Shown: positions 20,601 to 33,200 of the stretch, in pieces
Position numbering within the stretch: position 1 is the first letter of the stretch
Layout: each line of letters begins with the position of its first letter
DNA from: Amoebophrya sp. A120
Lineage: Eukaryota > Sar > Dinophyceae > Syndiniales > Amoebophryaceae
Reading direction: 5' to 3'
Assembly: GCA_905178155.1 (NCBI GenBank)
Contig: CAJINV010000004.1
Coordinates: 8,764,882-8,828,881, forward strand
Length of the DNA stretch: 64,000 nt
The notes under the pieces: generated by a model
Seen by the model: only the letters and a program-made list of their open reading frames with translations
Told to the model about the DNA's origin: nothing
Database searches by the model: none
Translations under genes and position numbers: made by a program

Positions 20601-20916
20601 GGTTCACATATCCTGAGTAAAAACGTACCCACACCAGAGTTGTAATGCAAATCTGCATGCTGAAAATGTTTCTCATGCGGAGCCTCATGAGAAGCATTCT
20701 CTAGTCGTGTCTTGCAATTTGTCATGCTCCAATCAGCATGGTATGCTAGATCTGTGATGCTGCTGAGCTAGCTCAAACAGCACTACACTACGAATCCAAA
20801 TTTGTCATGCAAAACAGCCAAAACTTGTGGATTTGTCTAGCCGATTTCCCATCTTGACTATGGTGTGGGTACGTTTTTACTCAGGATATCACAAAGACGC
20901 GGAAGCGGACATGTGA
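17613..20916 (+). CDS. GDI: Rab GDP-dissociation inhibitor
   Basis: Predicted 450 aa, the usual GDI length (about 447). Exons: 17613-17808, 17952-18224, 18361-18547, 18683-18840, 19024-19187, 19305-19459, 19718-19760, 19955-20066, 20567-20608, 20894-20916. The N-terminus [19 protein letters not shown] carries the family's dinucleotide-fold signature. Other hallmarks are [62 protein letters not shown] and [14 protein letters not shown] extracts prenylated GDP-bound Rab GTPases from membranes and recycles them in the cytosol. Six introns are GT-AG (17809-17951, 18225-18360, 18548-18682, 18841-19023, 19188-19304, 19761-19954). Four introners occupy the 3' third, two of them adjacent. The C-terminus after excision is [16 protein letters not shown], short and non-Cys, as normal for GDI rather than REP. 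Confidence 0.96.
19460..19712. mobile_element. Introner N (family 1)
   Basis: 253-bp element in GDI with perfect duplication AAGCC (19455-19459, 19713-19717). Ends TATCAAATGCAAAAAAG and the inverse ending TTTTTGCATTTGATA. Excision gives GAA ATC AAG CC/G GCC CTG, matching the conserved GDI segment before ...LLEPIE. Confidence 0.95.
20067..20350. mobile_element. Introner O (family 1, first of adjacent pair)
   Basis: 284-bp element in GDI; flanks GATGT/GCTGT (4 of 5). Left end TATGCATTGCGAATATG then CTGGGTCTGG; right end ACATCTTTGCATTTGATA. It is followed after only seven bases by introner P. Confidence 0.85.
20358..20563. mobile_element. Introner P (second of adjacent pair)
   Basis: 206-bp element of a different family, with perfect duplication TGTGG (20353-20357, 20564-20568). 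Ends TATGGAGAGAAAAAAGTTTA and the inverse ending TTTTTTTGTTTGATA. Its left duplication overlaps the right flank of introner O. Removing O and P together restores ATG CAG ATG TGG AAG AAG in GDI. Confidence 0.88.
20609..20888. mobile_element. Introner Q (family 2)
   Basis: 280-bp element with perfect duplication TCACA (20604-20608, 20889-20893). Near-perfect inverted ends TATCCTGAGTAAAAACGT and ACGTTTTTACTCAGGATA. Excision gives GTT CAC A/AA GAC GCG, just before the GDI stop. The interior matches introner A over most of its length, including AATGTTTCTCATGCGGAGCC. Confidence 0.95.
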
Positions 20917-22033
20917 TGATAAGTATCTCTCTTTCACACGGTAATATTCTGCTGACCCAGGGTAGATGATAAATTTTTGAATTAAAGAGTTTATTCCCGC
21001 ACCTAGTCCCGGAAGTTGGTGTCTAATGTGCGGGTTGACCAAACTTCTGCTACACACAGTTTATATGTAAAACAGTTTTCACTCACACAAATTTTCCGTA
21101 TCATTTAACTCGCTCTGACATCGTGTTGTAGTAGAGAAGGTGGAGTCAGTTTTATTCCTGCTACTCTCACCGCGTTGCAAGAGCCGGGCGAATGGACACA
21201 GCTGTTGTCCGACTTAATTTGTCCGTCAATTAGTAGGCTCAGCTCAACAGTCTGTGGCTGACAAAGGAAGAAATCGAAAATCGATATCCGAAAGTCAACG
21301 TTGACACGAAACAGTCACAACAGGACAAATTAATTAGTCCTGCGGCAGCGGACAACGGATGGAAATAGAAGTGAGTACTTCAAATTTAGTATCTCCACCT
21401 TCGCGTGGCATTGATTTTCTTCCGGTTCTGTTCGCGCGGGGGGGAAGATTGATCAACATCGCCTGTAGGTGATTATTACGATCATGCTGACAGGAAATTG
21501 TAGTTCGAGAGCACTTTGGAAGGAAAATGAACTTCTATGTCGTGCGACATTTTTGGTCACTTTTTGCCATCGTTTCATCTATCCTCGATGTACTAGCGTT
21601 AATTCAGAGTAGGAAAGAACGTCGGTCTAACTACGATCCTGTCACCAACATAGTCTGGTCGCTCGACTTGGATTTGGATGTGCCCGCAGACGTGCTCGCG
21701 CTCTTCTTCATTTTTCGCAGTCACTAACATTTCATTCTTGATGTGCCCATACTAGTTTCGCTTGTCTATTTTACATCCTACTCCCTTGAAGTCTAGATCC
21801 TCTTGGACGGCGGTAGTCAGAGTCACTTTCACGGTGTGGTTGTAGGAAGGACGAAATTTACACTGGTCTCAAACCCCATACAGCCCCACCGCATTACATT
21901 GTTCTGATATAGAGTTGTTACAACTGAATCAACATCTTACAACCGACCCTACACCATGCGCCATACGACTACACAGGACTGTGAAGAATAACCCTGCCTG
22001 TGCGTAAAGAGCCGTGGCGGAACAGCTACTACC
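20917..22033. other. Intergenic spacer with small inverted repeat
   Basis: About 1.1 kb with no convincing gene. At about 21200-21360 GTTGTCCG and an AATTTGTCC segment recur in inverse orientation (GGACAAATTAATTAGTCC ... CGGACAAC). This suggests a small palindromic element outside coding sequence; the repeat is imperfect. Confidence 0.4.
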
Positions 22034-23611
22034 ATGGGCAAAAAGGGTCGGTGGGGTACCAAGAAGGACGCCACTACGTCAGAAGCGGACCCAACGGGTG
22101 CCAGCCACGATGCGGGCCTCGACTTATTAGCGAAGCAAGGATCTTCAGCGGCTGCGTCCACGTCCGCCACCAGCCCCGACGGTAACAAGAACGCAGCACT
22201 CGCCCACCTTGAGTCGGGTATTTTACGTGGCCAGAAGGATGCGAGCTCCACGTTCCGGCAGAAGCGGTCGGAATTCGACCAGTTTAACACGACGGTGGGG
22301 ACGGTTTCAAACTCCGCGCAATCCACCTTGGAGGAAAACCTGAAGCGGTTTCTAGCCCTTGTTTCCGACCAGGACGAACATTGTTTCTGCCTCCCGGAGG
22401 GGTTCTGCGCGCGGACCGATCTTTCCACGTTCGAGCAACTGTTTCAGGAGTTCGAATTTTTGCCGACCTGGAGCGCGAACGGGTTTCGGCTGCGGCGGGA
22501 CGTGATCGATGTTGGTATGTTCAACTACCGAGTTGATGGTTCATCTTCTGACACCACCAGCGGTGTAGTTGTTGCAGCTAGTCGTGGAAATAACGGCCCC
22601 CCAACGAAAAAGCGGTTCCGACCCTACAACGTCGCTGAGAGCGAGCAGGTGCCGGATGGTGCTTTTGTTTCTTCAGAACCACGAAGACCAGGGGGAGGAT
22701 CAGGAACCCCAAATTGTATCCGGAACGCCGTCTGGGAAAACTGCCCGACGTATCGGAAGCTGATTCAGTTTCTCGTAAAGAAGTTCGAGATTCAGGGGCC
22801 GGTGCGCTCGGTGATAAACTTTTACCAGGGAAACAACAACCGCCTGGGCTTTCACAAGGACAGCTACTACGGCAACGTGAATTTTACGGTCGGCGTCTCT
22901 CTCGGGGCGACGAGGAATCTGGAGTTCATAACGAATGAAGAGTACTTTCACACACTTTGAGAGAACTACGGAATACATTTTTGCTACAGAGTTTCGAGAT
23001 TTTTTGTACCGCTTGTTTCATCCTAGGTTGTCGTATTGGACAAATTGATGGTCGTTCAAGAGGAGGCATGATGTGGGCTTCTTCTTCTATCCCAATTGCC
23101 ATTTTTGCAAATTACGCTGCTGCTCTCGCAGTCACAGGCAGCACTAGTTATACAAATCAACATGATTGACAGGTACCAGCGACAGCAGGCGCAGGGCGGC
23201 GGGGGCAACATGCAGGGCGGCCTGTTTTCCTTCCCGCAGGGGAACGGGGACATCTTCGCATTTTCCGAGTACGTAAACAACCATTACCGCCACGGCGTGC
23301 CCAACGACGCTCAGAAGCAGTTCGGCGGACGAATCTCCGTGGTGGTTTGGGGCCACCGGGAAACCAAATTCGCAAAGGTGGGTGCCGAGTCGTCGCGAAA
23401 ACGAGTGCAGCCTCGTGACGGAATGTCGACCAGGTCGAGCAGTAATCGGGACGAAGTCGTCGCTCCTTCGAAGAGTTATTACCCCTACGAGGGCGACTTC
23501 GTAGTGGATTTCGCCGGGGAAGAAGGAGAGAGGATAGTGTACGATGATGCGGCACTTCTGGTAGATGGTACTAGTAATCGTGATCTTGTTTCCAAAGGAA
23601 GAATAAGATGA
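22034..23611 (+). CDS. AlkB-type 2-oxoglutarate/Fe(II) dioxygenase
   Basis: Predicted 448 aa from exons 22034-22941 and 23173-23611, joined across a GT-AG intron that gives GAA GA/G TAC CAG. The first 120 residues are low-complexity and basic. The catalytic double-stranded beta-helix follows. INFYQGNNNRLGFHKDSYYG carries the HxD pair (His about 274, Asp about 276). YVNNHYRHGVPND carries the second iron-ligand His (about 343), and RISVVVWG carries the Arg (about 356) that binds 2-oxoglutarate. The NFYQGNNNRLGFHKD signature is AlkB-like, so demethylation of alkylated nucleic acid is the likely chemistry; the substrate is unknown. No introner is present although neighbouring genes are full of them. 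The C-terminal 90 residues after the Arg motif are not recognised. Confidence 0.85.
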
Positions 23612-23859
23612 TGGCGCGGACGAGGGAACATAATTTGTACTAGCATGACACTGTCACTTTTTTGTGGGCATGATTTCTACCATTGTTCGAAGAGAATAAA
23701 AAAGTTCGAACAAGAACTGCTGCCTGAAAACGGGCACCCACAACTATTGTGCGAACTTACGCAGCCCTGCATTAGTATGAAGCAAAGGCTGCTTGTTCTT
23801 CTTTCCCGCACAATTCTTGCAATGTGAGCGTTTGATTCCTGTTGACAGCGGAGTGCCGT

Positions 23860-24900
23860 GGTTTAAATGTGAGACTCACAATTGAGTGAGCAGTCGCATT
23901 TGGAGAAGGTGTTGTGAGCCTACGCACGAGTGCGGTTTTTGTGGGCACTTGGTGTGAGCGGAATGCTTGATGTGGGTGATATGAGTGGTACTCCAGGTCC
24001 AGTTCTGTTTGTTACGGACGGCGTTTCTGTCATTTTGTCTATAGCAAGCGCAACGCGTCGTTTGCGTCTTATTGAGAATGGTCGCGTTTTTCGGCTGCCA
24101 CGCCCGCCCGGCTTCGACGAGGAGCGAAGACGAATCCTCCAGGGCTTCATTTTCCGAGCCTTCCGAAGAGCTCCGAGAAGAAGCGGAGCATCCCAGGAAC
24201 ACAAACTGGACGCGCAGTGGGCCGACTCGAAAGTAAACGATGCCATAACCGGCATCGTGCGAGAACTGGCGGCGCTTGGTGTTTGGACTGGTGCTTTACA
24301 TCGTCGCCGCGGCCGATCTCCTCCCCCGGATTGGACTCTGTACTTGGCCGCCTTCGCCCTGGCCTTGCCCCCAACCGGGCCAAGCAATCTTGGGGCGGCT
24401 TCCGCGTGCGCCACGGGCACAGCGCGCCCACGCCCTCGGGCCCCATCGCCCGTTAAGCAGGAGGGGCCCCCGTGCCGCTGCCTCGTCGTGCTGGGCCCCC
24501 CGCGCCGGCCGGGCGCAGCGCTGCTCCCGCCTGAAGGAGCTAGGGCCGCGCGCCTGGTCTCCCCGGCGCTAAAGGCCATGCGCTCGGGCCCGCAGAGCGT
24601 GCGGGCATCATCGTCGCGCGGGCGGGCTACGTGCGGCCTCCCCGTGCCGTTGTGGCTCTCCGATGCGGGCTTCCAAGTTCTTCCCGTGCGCTTTCTGCTG
24701 TGCGTGGTGCAAATCAATTGCTACTGCCCCTCCAAGTCCGAAAAAAGCCGTTAGAAGCTCAGGGGCGTTCAGCTACAATGGTGCAGGCGTGCAGTGCCCT
24801 GCTCCAGCGTGAGAGGCGGGGTCACAGGTTTCCGGATCTGATATGAGGGTGAGGGCTGGAAGCGAGTTGTGACGCTCGTTGCAACGCATGGTGCCGAGCG
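23860..24900. repeat. Dispersed GC-rich repeat, copy 1
   Basis: Begins near GTGAGTGAGCAGTC and runs through a GC-rich middle to TTCAGCTACAATGGTGCAGG and GGGCTGGAAGCGAGTTGTGA. The same landmarks recur in the same order at 24930-26330. Long ORFs occur on both strands with Arg/Pro/Ala-rich composition expected from GC content. No domain is visible and they are not called as genes. Confidence 0.8.
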
Positions 24901-24929
24901 AGAGCTTCTGTGCGAGTGAGCTGAAGATC

Positions 24930-26360
24930 AAATGTGAAGCTCACAGCTGAGTGAGCAGTCCCATTTGAGAAGGTGTATTTGTGAGGCAACATACGAGTGC
25001 GGTTTTTTTGGGCACTTGGTGTGGGCGGAATGCTTGATGTGAGTGTTACGAGTGGTACTAGAATTACAGTTCCTTCTTGGTATGGACGATTTCCGCGACG
25101 TTTCTGATGTTGTGTCTATAGCAAGCGCAACGCGCCGATTGCGCCTTTTTGAGAATGGCCGCTCTTCGTCGGCCACACCCGCCCGGCTCCGACGAGGAGC
25201 GAAGAGGAATCCTCCAGGACTTCACCTTCCGAGCCCCCCGAAGAGCCCCCGAGAAGAAGCGGAGCAGGTGGCTTCCGAGCTCGGGCGGCGGGAAAGGGCT
25301 AAATCTACTGCTGCAGCGGGCGCCGTCCGACGTGCGTTCAGGTCATACCACAATGAAAAGCGCCCCGCCCCCAGTGGTCCCAATTCGTATTATTATGGCG
25401 AAGCCTGCGCGTGTTTTCCTTGCATGAAAAGGCTCGGGCCGCTGCTACTTCATATGCGGGGTTTTGAGAAAACCGAAGCAGCTTTCACTAAACAAGCTCC
25501 ATGTCATTTGCGGGACCTTTTTGCAGCACCGATTTTGCTGGCGATTCTGCATCGCAAATTTACGTTCGTTGCAATTCCGAGGTAGGGGGGTTTTTCAATG
25601 TGATAGGCCTGGACCTTCGGAAACGACGAAAACTTTCGCCGGGCGGAATAGTTTAGATGTCGCCGACCCCCGCGACAGGGTGATCCGTGGCAGAGAGTTA
25701 TTCATCCGGACGCAGGTGGTGCGGAGGGGGGCGCGGTGGCACACGGCCCGGCATCCGGACAAAGAGGCGCGCGCGAAGGTATTCGAATCGACGCGGCTCC
25801 TAGTAGTATCTGCTGACGGCCCCAAGCAGCCGCGGGGCCTCGCTCGTGTACACCATCAAGAGCGCAGCGCGCCCGCGCCTCGCGGCGCAGGGGGCGGCCT
25901 CCGTGCGGCTGCCTCTCCGTTCTGGGCCGTTCTGGGCCCCGCGTGCGGCCGGGCGCAGCACTGCCCCGCCCCGCCTGAAGGCGCTACGCCCGCGCGCCAG
26001 GTCCCGCTCCGTGCGGGAGGCCACGCGCCCGGGCCCGCAGCGCGTGCGAGAACCATTCGCGCGCGGGCGGGCTGCGTGCGGCCGTGCCGTTGTGGGTCTC
26101 CGATGCGGGCGTTCGCGTTCGTTCCGTGCGTTTGCAGCTATCTGTCGTACAAATTAATTACTACTGTCCCTCCGAGTCCGAAGAAGGCTCGCAAAAGCTC
26201 GTCATGGGCGTTCAGCTACAATGGCGCGGGCGTGCAGTGCTCTGTTCCAGTTTGAGAGGCGTTGCAGGTTCCGGAGCCGAGGTGAGAGTGAGGGCTGGAA
26301 GCGAGTTGTGATGCTGGTTGAAATGGATGGCGCCAAGCGGGAGCTGCTGCGCGTGCAATG
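24930..26360. repeat. Dispersed GC-rich repeat, copy 2
   Basis: Second, longer copy of the unit at 23860-24900. It shares GTGCGGTTTTT...GGGCACTTGGTGTG...GGCGGAATGCTTGATGTG at its start and GGGCTGGAAGCGAGTTGTGA at its end. An extra segment of about 400 bp (25330-25700) is absent from copy 1. Confidence 0.78.
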
Positions 26361-26549
26361 AAGGGCGGATTTAGTGTGCGAGTGAGCTGCGGAGACGCCG
26401 CCCCGGGTGGTAGTTTCCCACCTAGCATAAGGCATTCCAGCGGCGCCGGAGCAGCGGGCGGGGCCCTCGAGGGCCTCCACTTTGTCCCAGCCGCGCGACC
26501 GCGCAGGGCGGAGGCCGTCGCCCGCCGGGGACTTAGCGTCGCCCGCCAG

Positions 26550-27110
26550 GCAGAAAAAGTGGCCGGCCCCGGCGCGGGGCTTATGGGGCGGTTTTCTGGG
26601 TTTCGAAACATTGCCCCGCACCCGAGAAAGCCGGCCGCGGTGTCAGGCGGTGGGGCGGCCCCCCGGGCGTCGGCAGATTGCCCCCGCCGGCTTCTGATTT
26701 TGGGGGCGCTTTTCTGCGCCTCGGAAAACTGCCCTCCCGCCGGGGGAAGCGTCGCCCGCCGGCCCGAAAAAGTGGCCGGCGCCGGCTTCTGATTTTGGAG
26801 GCGCCTTTCTGCGCCTCGGAAAACTGCCCTCCCGCCGGGGGAAGCGTCGCCCGCCGGCCCGAAAAAGTGGCCGGCGCCGGCTTCTGATATCGGGGGCGCT
26901 TTTCTGCGCCTCGGAAAACTGTCCTCCCGCCGGGGGAAGCGTCTCCTGCCGGTCCGAAAAAGTGGCCGGCGCTGGCTTCTGGTTTTGGGGGCGCTTTTCT
27001 GCGCCTCGGAAAACTGCCCTCCCGCCGGGGGAAGCGTCGGCCGCTGGCCCAGAAAAGTGGGTGGCCGGCGCCGGCTTTCGGGTGGCAGCTGGGGAAAACC
27101 GCCTCCGGGC
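26550..27110. repeat. 95-bp GC-rich tandem array
   Basis: Units begin GGCTTCTGATTTTGGGGGCG near 26689, 26784, 26879 and 26974 (period 95), with partial units on both sides. Each unit carries TTTCTGCGCCTCGGAAAAC and CGAAAAAGTGGCCGGCGC. Reading frames through it are repeat artefacts. Confidence 0.9.
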
Positions 27111-27299
27111 GAAATTGGTTCCAGCAAAGTGCTCTGCCTCCAACGTGCTGGAGCAGGCCCTTTCGGCGCGCAGCTGATGAAGAAATCGCCTTCGGGCGAA
27201 ATTGTTTCCAGCAAGGTATTCTGCCTCCACGTGTATCACTACTGATAGCGACTACTTATTTTGTTGAACTCATGCGCCGAGAAATAGCTGATCCTGATT

Positions 27300-30200
27300 T
27301 TGATTCTGAATTGAGGCTAAATAAAAATGAAGTTTTGAAATTTCGTGGATGCTGTTTTCAAAGGGTTTAGGGAACAACTCGAGGTTTCGGGCAGCGGACG
27401 GCAGGCACCACTTTGAAGCAGTTTTTTCGGCTTCGGGGATTCGTACTCAGTTCCCGTTTCGACTCGGAAATTGCGTGAAAGCCCGGCTCTTCCAGAAGAC
27501 CGCGCTTTTTGCAGGGTTTTCGGGCTTCGCGGATTCGTACTTACGCCGCGTTTCGTGTAGAATAACAATAAGGTGCGAAAAACTGGGATCTCTAGGACGC
27601 ACCTCTTCCGAGCCCTTTTTTCGGCTTCGGGAATTCGTACTCAGGTCGTGTTTCGGGTAGAGTAAGATGCGGAAAACTGGGCTCTCCGCGAAGCACATCT
27701 CAGAGACACTTTTTACGGCTTCGGGGATTCGTGCTCGCGCCGTGCTTTGAACAGAAAAGGGTGCGCAAAACTGGGGCCTCTGCCAGACGTCGCTCGCGAG
27801 GTGGTTTTTCATGTGAGCAAAGGCGCAGCAGTGTGCAGCACTACAGATCATAGTTGCTATTATTTCGAACTCATCAGGAACACAGCCTTCGTTTTTGAAT
27901 TGAAGCCTCATAAAAATAAAATTTTGAAATTTCGCGGATGCTGCTTCAAAAGGATTTGCCTTTGGGCAATTCGCGGCTGCACCACTTTGAAGCAGTTTTT
28001 GTGGCTTCGGGGATTCGTACTCACGCCGTGTTTCGCGCAACGAAGAAGTGCGAAAACTGAACGTTTGGCGCGAGCCGCTTCTCGCCGGTTTTTTCGTCTT
28101 TGGGAATTCGTACTCAGGTCGTGTTTTGGCTCGGAAATTTCGTGGAAGAGCAGCTCTTCCAAAAGACCGCGCTTTTTGCAGGGTTTTTTGGGGCTTCGCG
28201 GATTCGTATCCACGCCGTGTTTCGTGTAGAATAAGGTGCGAAAAACTGGGATCTCTGCGACTCACGTGTTCCGCGCCGTTTTTTCGGCTTCGGGAATCGG
28301 TACTCAGGTCGTGTTTCGGGCGCAAGAAAGGCTCTGAAAACTGGGACCTTGGGGGAGAACTGCTCTCGGGCAGTGCTTTTGGCCTTTGGGGATTCGTACT
28401 CACGCCGTGTTTCGGCTAGACTAAGATGCGGAAAACTGGGCTCTCCGCGAAGCACATCTCAGAGACACTTTTTGCGGCTTCGGGGATTCGTACTCAGGTC
28501 GTGTCTCGCGCAACGAAACAGTGCGGAAACTGAACGTCTGGCGCGAGCCGCTTCTCGCCGGTTTTTTCGGCTTCGGGAATTCGTACTCCGGTCGCGTTTC
28601 GAGTAGAAAAAATGCGCGGAAAGCCGGGCCCTTCAGAAGGTCACGCTTTTTGAAGGGTCTTTGCGCTTCGGGGATTCGTACTCAGCTCGTGGCCCGCGCA
28701 ACGAAGAAGCACGAATGCTGAACTTCTGGTGCCCGCCGCGTCGCGCCGGTTTTTTCGGCTTCGGGAATCGGTACTCAGGTCGTGTTTTGACTCGGAAATT
28801 GTGGGGAAGGGCGGCTCTTCCAGAAGACCACGCTTTTTTGCAGGGTTTTGGGGCTTCGGGGATTCGTACTCACGCCGGGCGTCGGGTGTACGGACGCGCG
28901 GGAAGTTGGGATCTCCGGAAGGCACCTTTCCTAGACCGTTTTTTCGGCTTCGGGAATTTGTACTCAGGTCCTGTTTCGGGCGCAAGAAGGGCTCTGGAAG
29001 CTGGGACCTTCCAGAGGCACGGCTCTCGGGCAGTGCTTTTGGGCTTCGGAGATTCGTACTCAGGTTGTGTTTTGAACAGAAAAGCGTGTGCAAAGCTGGC
29101 ACCCCCGCCAGACGTCGCTCGCGAGGTGGTTTCTCATAGGAGCAAAGGCGCAGCCGTGTGTGACACTACAGATAGTTGCTATTGTTTCGAACACATCAGA
29201 AAAAAAGCCTTCGTATTTGAATTGAGGCCGCATAAAAATAAAATTTTGAAATTTCGTGGATGGTGCTTCAAAAGGATTTGCCTTTGGACAATTCGAGGCT
29301 GCACCACTTTGAAGCAGTTTTTGCGGCTTCGGGAATTCGTACTCAGGTCGTGGCTCGCGCAACCAAGCAGTGCGAAAACTAAACTTCTGGCGCTCGCCCC
29401 GTCGCGCCGGTTTTTTCGGCTTCGGGAATTGGTACTCAGGTCGTGTTTTGACTCGGAAATGGCGCGAAAGCCCGGCTCTTCCAGAAGACCACGCTTTTTG
29501 CAGGGGTTTTTGGGCTTCGCGGATTCGTACCTAGGCCGCGTTTCGCGTAGAATAAGGTGCGAAAAGCTGGGATCTCTGGGACGCACCTCTTCCGAGCCCT
29601 TTTTCCGGCTTTGGAGATTCGTACTCAGGTCGTGTTTCGGCTAGAGTAAGATGCGGAAAACTAGGCTCTCCGCAAAGCACCTCTCAGAGCCACTTTTTTC
29701 GGCTTCGGGGATTTGTGCTCACGCCGTGCTTTGAACAGAAAAGCGTGTGCAAAACTGGCGCCTCTTTCAGGCGTCGCTCGCGAGGTGGTTTTTCATATGA
29801 GCAAAGGTGCAGCAGTGTGTATCACCCCAGATAGTTGCCTTCATTTCGAAGTCATCAGGAAAACAGCCTTCGTTTACGTTTTTGAATTGAAGCCAGACAA
29901 AAATAAAATTTTGAAATTTCGCGGATGCTGCTTCAAAAGGATTTACCTTTGGACAATTCGAGGCTGCACCACTTTGAAGCAGTTTTTGCGGTCTCGGGGA
30001 TTCGTACTCAGGTCGTGTTTCGCGCAACCAAACAGTGCGAAAATTGAACGTTTAGCGCGAGCCGCTTCTCGCCGGTTTTTTCGGCTTTGGGAATCGGTAC
30101 TCAGGTCGTGTTTTGACTCGGAAATTGCGTGAAAGCCCGGCTCTTCCAGAAGACCACGCTTTTTGCAGGATTTTTGGCCTTCGCGGATTCGTACCCACGC

Positions 30201-33200
30201 CGTGTTTCGTGTAGACTAAGGTGCGAAAAACTGGGATCTCTGCGACTCACGTGTTCCGCGCCGTTTTTTCGGCTTCGGGAATTTGTACTCACGCCGTGTT
30301 TCGGGTAGAAAAATTCACGGCGGACAGCCGGCTCCTTCAGAAGGCCACGCTTTTGGAAGGATCTTTTGGCTTCGGGGATTCGTACTCAGGTCGTGTTTTG
30401 AACAGAAAAGCGCGTGCAAAGCTGGGGCCTCTGCCAGACGTCGGTCGCGAGGTCGTTTTTCATATGAGCAAAGCTGCAGCAGTGTGTATCACCACAGATA
30501 GTTGCTAGGTATTATTTCGAAGTCATCAGGAAAGCAGCCTTCGTTTGTGAGTCGAAGCCTCATAAAAATAAAATTTTGACATTTCGCGGATGCTGCTGTA
30601 ACAGGATTCACCTTTGGAAAATTCGAGGCTGCACCACTTTGAGGCAGCTTGGCGGCTTCGGGAATTCGTGCTCAGGTCGCGGTTCGCGCAACGAAGAGAT
30701 GCGAAAACTGAACGTTTGGCGCGAGCCGCTTCTCGCCGGTGTTTTCGGCTTCGGGGATTCGTACTCAGTTCGTGTTTTGACTCGGAAACTGGGTGAAAAC
30801 CCGGCTCTTCCAAAAGACCGCGCTTTCTGTGGGGTTTTTGGGCTTCGCGGATTCGTACCCACGCCGCGTTTCGCGTAGAATAAGGTACGAAAAACTGGGA
30901 TCTCTGGGACGCACCTCTTCCGAGCCGTTTTTGCGGCTTCGGGAATTCGTACTCAGGTCGCATTTCGGGCGCAAAAAGGGGTCTGAAAATTGGGATCTTG
31001 GGGAGGAACTGCTCTCGGGCAGTGCTTTTGGGCGTCGGGGATTCGTACTCCGGTCGTGCTTTGAACAGAAAAGGGTGCGCAAGGCTGGGACCTCTTTCAG
31101 GCGTCGCTCGTGAGGTGGTTTCTCATAGGAGCAAAGGCGCAGCAATGTGTGACACTACAGATAGTTGCTATTGTTTCGAACACATCAGAAAAAAAGCCTT
31201 CGTATTTGAATTGAGGCCGCATAAAAATAAAATTTTGAAATTTCGCGGATGGTGCTTCAAAAGGATTTGCCTTTGGACAATTCGAGGCTGCACCACTTTG
31301 AGGCAGTTTTTGCGGCTTCGGGGATTCGTACTCAGGTCTTGTTTCGCGCAACCAAACAGTGCGAAAACTAAACTTCTGGCGCTCGCCGCGTCGCGCCGGT
31401 TTTTTCGGCTTCGGGAATCGGTACTCAGTTCGTGTTTTGATTCGGAAACTGCGTGAAAACCCGGGTCTTCCAGAAGACCAGGCTTTTTGCAAGGTTTTTG
31501 GGCTTCGCGGATTCGTACCTACGCCGCGTTTCGCGTAGAATAAGGTGCGAAAAACTGGGATCTCTGGGAAGCACCCCTTCCGCGCCCTTTTTCCGGCTTC
31601 GGAGATTCGTACTCAGGTCGTGTTTCGGGCGCAAGAAAGGCTCTGAAAACTGGGACTTTGGGGGAGAACTGCTCTCGGGCAGTGCTTTTGGCCTTTGGGG
31701 ATTCGTACTCACGCCGTGTTTCGGCTAGACTAAGATGCGGAAAACTGGGCTCTCCGCGAAGCACATCTCAGAGACACTTTTTGCGGCTTCGGGGATTCGT
31801 ACTCAGGTCGTGCTTTGAACAGAAAAGCGTGTGCAAAGCTGGGACCTCTTTCAGGCGTCGCTCGTGAGGTGGTTTCTCATATGAGCAAAGGCGCAGCAGT
31901 GTGTATCACTACAGATAGTTGCCTTCATTTCGAAGTCATCAGGAAAACAGCCTTCGTTTTTGAATTGAGGCCACATAAAAATAAAATTTTGAAATTTCGC
32001 GGATGCTGCTTCAAAAGAATTTACCTTTGAAAAATTCGAGGTTGCGCCACTTTGAGGCAGTTTTTGAGGCTTCGGGAATTCGTACTGAGGTCGTGTTTTG
32101 GCTCGGAAATTGCGTGAAAGCCCGGCTCTTCCAAAAGACCGCGCTTTTTGCACGGGTTTTTGGGCTTCGCGGATTCGTACCTTCCTCGCGTTTCGTGTAT
32201 ACCAAGGTGCGAAAAACTGGGATCTCTGGGACGCACCTCTTCCGAGCCCTTTTTTCGGCTTCGGGAATTGGTACTCAGGTCGTGTTTCGGGCGCAAAAAG
32301 GGCTCCGAAAACTTGGACCTTGGGGAAGAACCGCTCTCGGGCAGTGCTTTTGGCCTTTGGGGATTCGTACTCACGCCGTGTTTCGGGCAGACTAAGATGC
32401 GGAAAGCTGGGCTCCCCGCGAAGCACCTCTCAGAGCCGCTTTTTGCGGCTTCGGGGATTTGTACTCAGGTCATGTTTTGAACAGAAAAGGGTGCGCAAAG
32501 CTGGGACCTCTGCCAGACGTCGCTCGCGAGGTGGTTTTTCATATGAGCAAAGCTGCAGCAGTGTGTATCACTACAGATAGTTGCTATCATTTCGAAGTCA
32601 TCAGGACAAGAGCCTTCGTATTTGAATTAAGGCCACATAAAAATAAAATTTTGAAATTTCGCGGATGCTGCTCTTTAAAAGGATTTGCCTTTGGAAAATT
32701 CGAGGTTGCACCACTGTGAGGCAGTTTTTGCGGCTTCGGGGATTCGTACTCACGCCGTGCTTCGCGCAACGAAGAAGCGCGAAAACTGAACTTCTGGCGC
32801 TCGCCGCGTCGCGCCGGTTTTTTCGGCTTCGGGAATCGGTACTCAGGTCGTGTTTTGACTCGGAAATTGCGTGAAAGCCCGGCTCTTCCAAAAGACCGCG
32901 CTTTTTGCAGGGGTTTTTGGGCTTCGCGGATTCGTACCCACGCCGCGTTTCGCGTAGAATAAGGTGCGGAAAACTGGGATCTCTGGGACGCACCTCTTCC
33001 GAGACCTTTTTTCGGCTTCGGAAATTCGTACTCAGGTCGTGTTTCGGGCGCAAGAAGGGCTCGGAAAATTGGGACCTTCGGGAAGAACTGCTCTCGGGCA
33101 GTGTCTTTGGGCTTCGAAGATTCCTGCTCGCATTGTGTTTCGGGTAGACTAAGGTGCGGGAAGTTGGGGTCTCCGCAAAGCACCTCTCAGGGACACTTTT

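Noticed and set aside
21527-21727. Small hydrophobic ORF (MNFYVVRHFWSLF)
   Set aside because: 66 aa, isolated in an AT-rich spacer with no domain or splice partner.
26216-27214. Minus-strand 332-aa ORF
   Set aside because: It spans the 95-bp GC-rich tandem array and reads as repeats of the same peptide; composition artefact.
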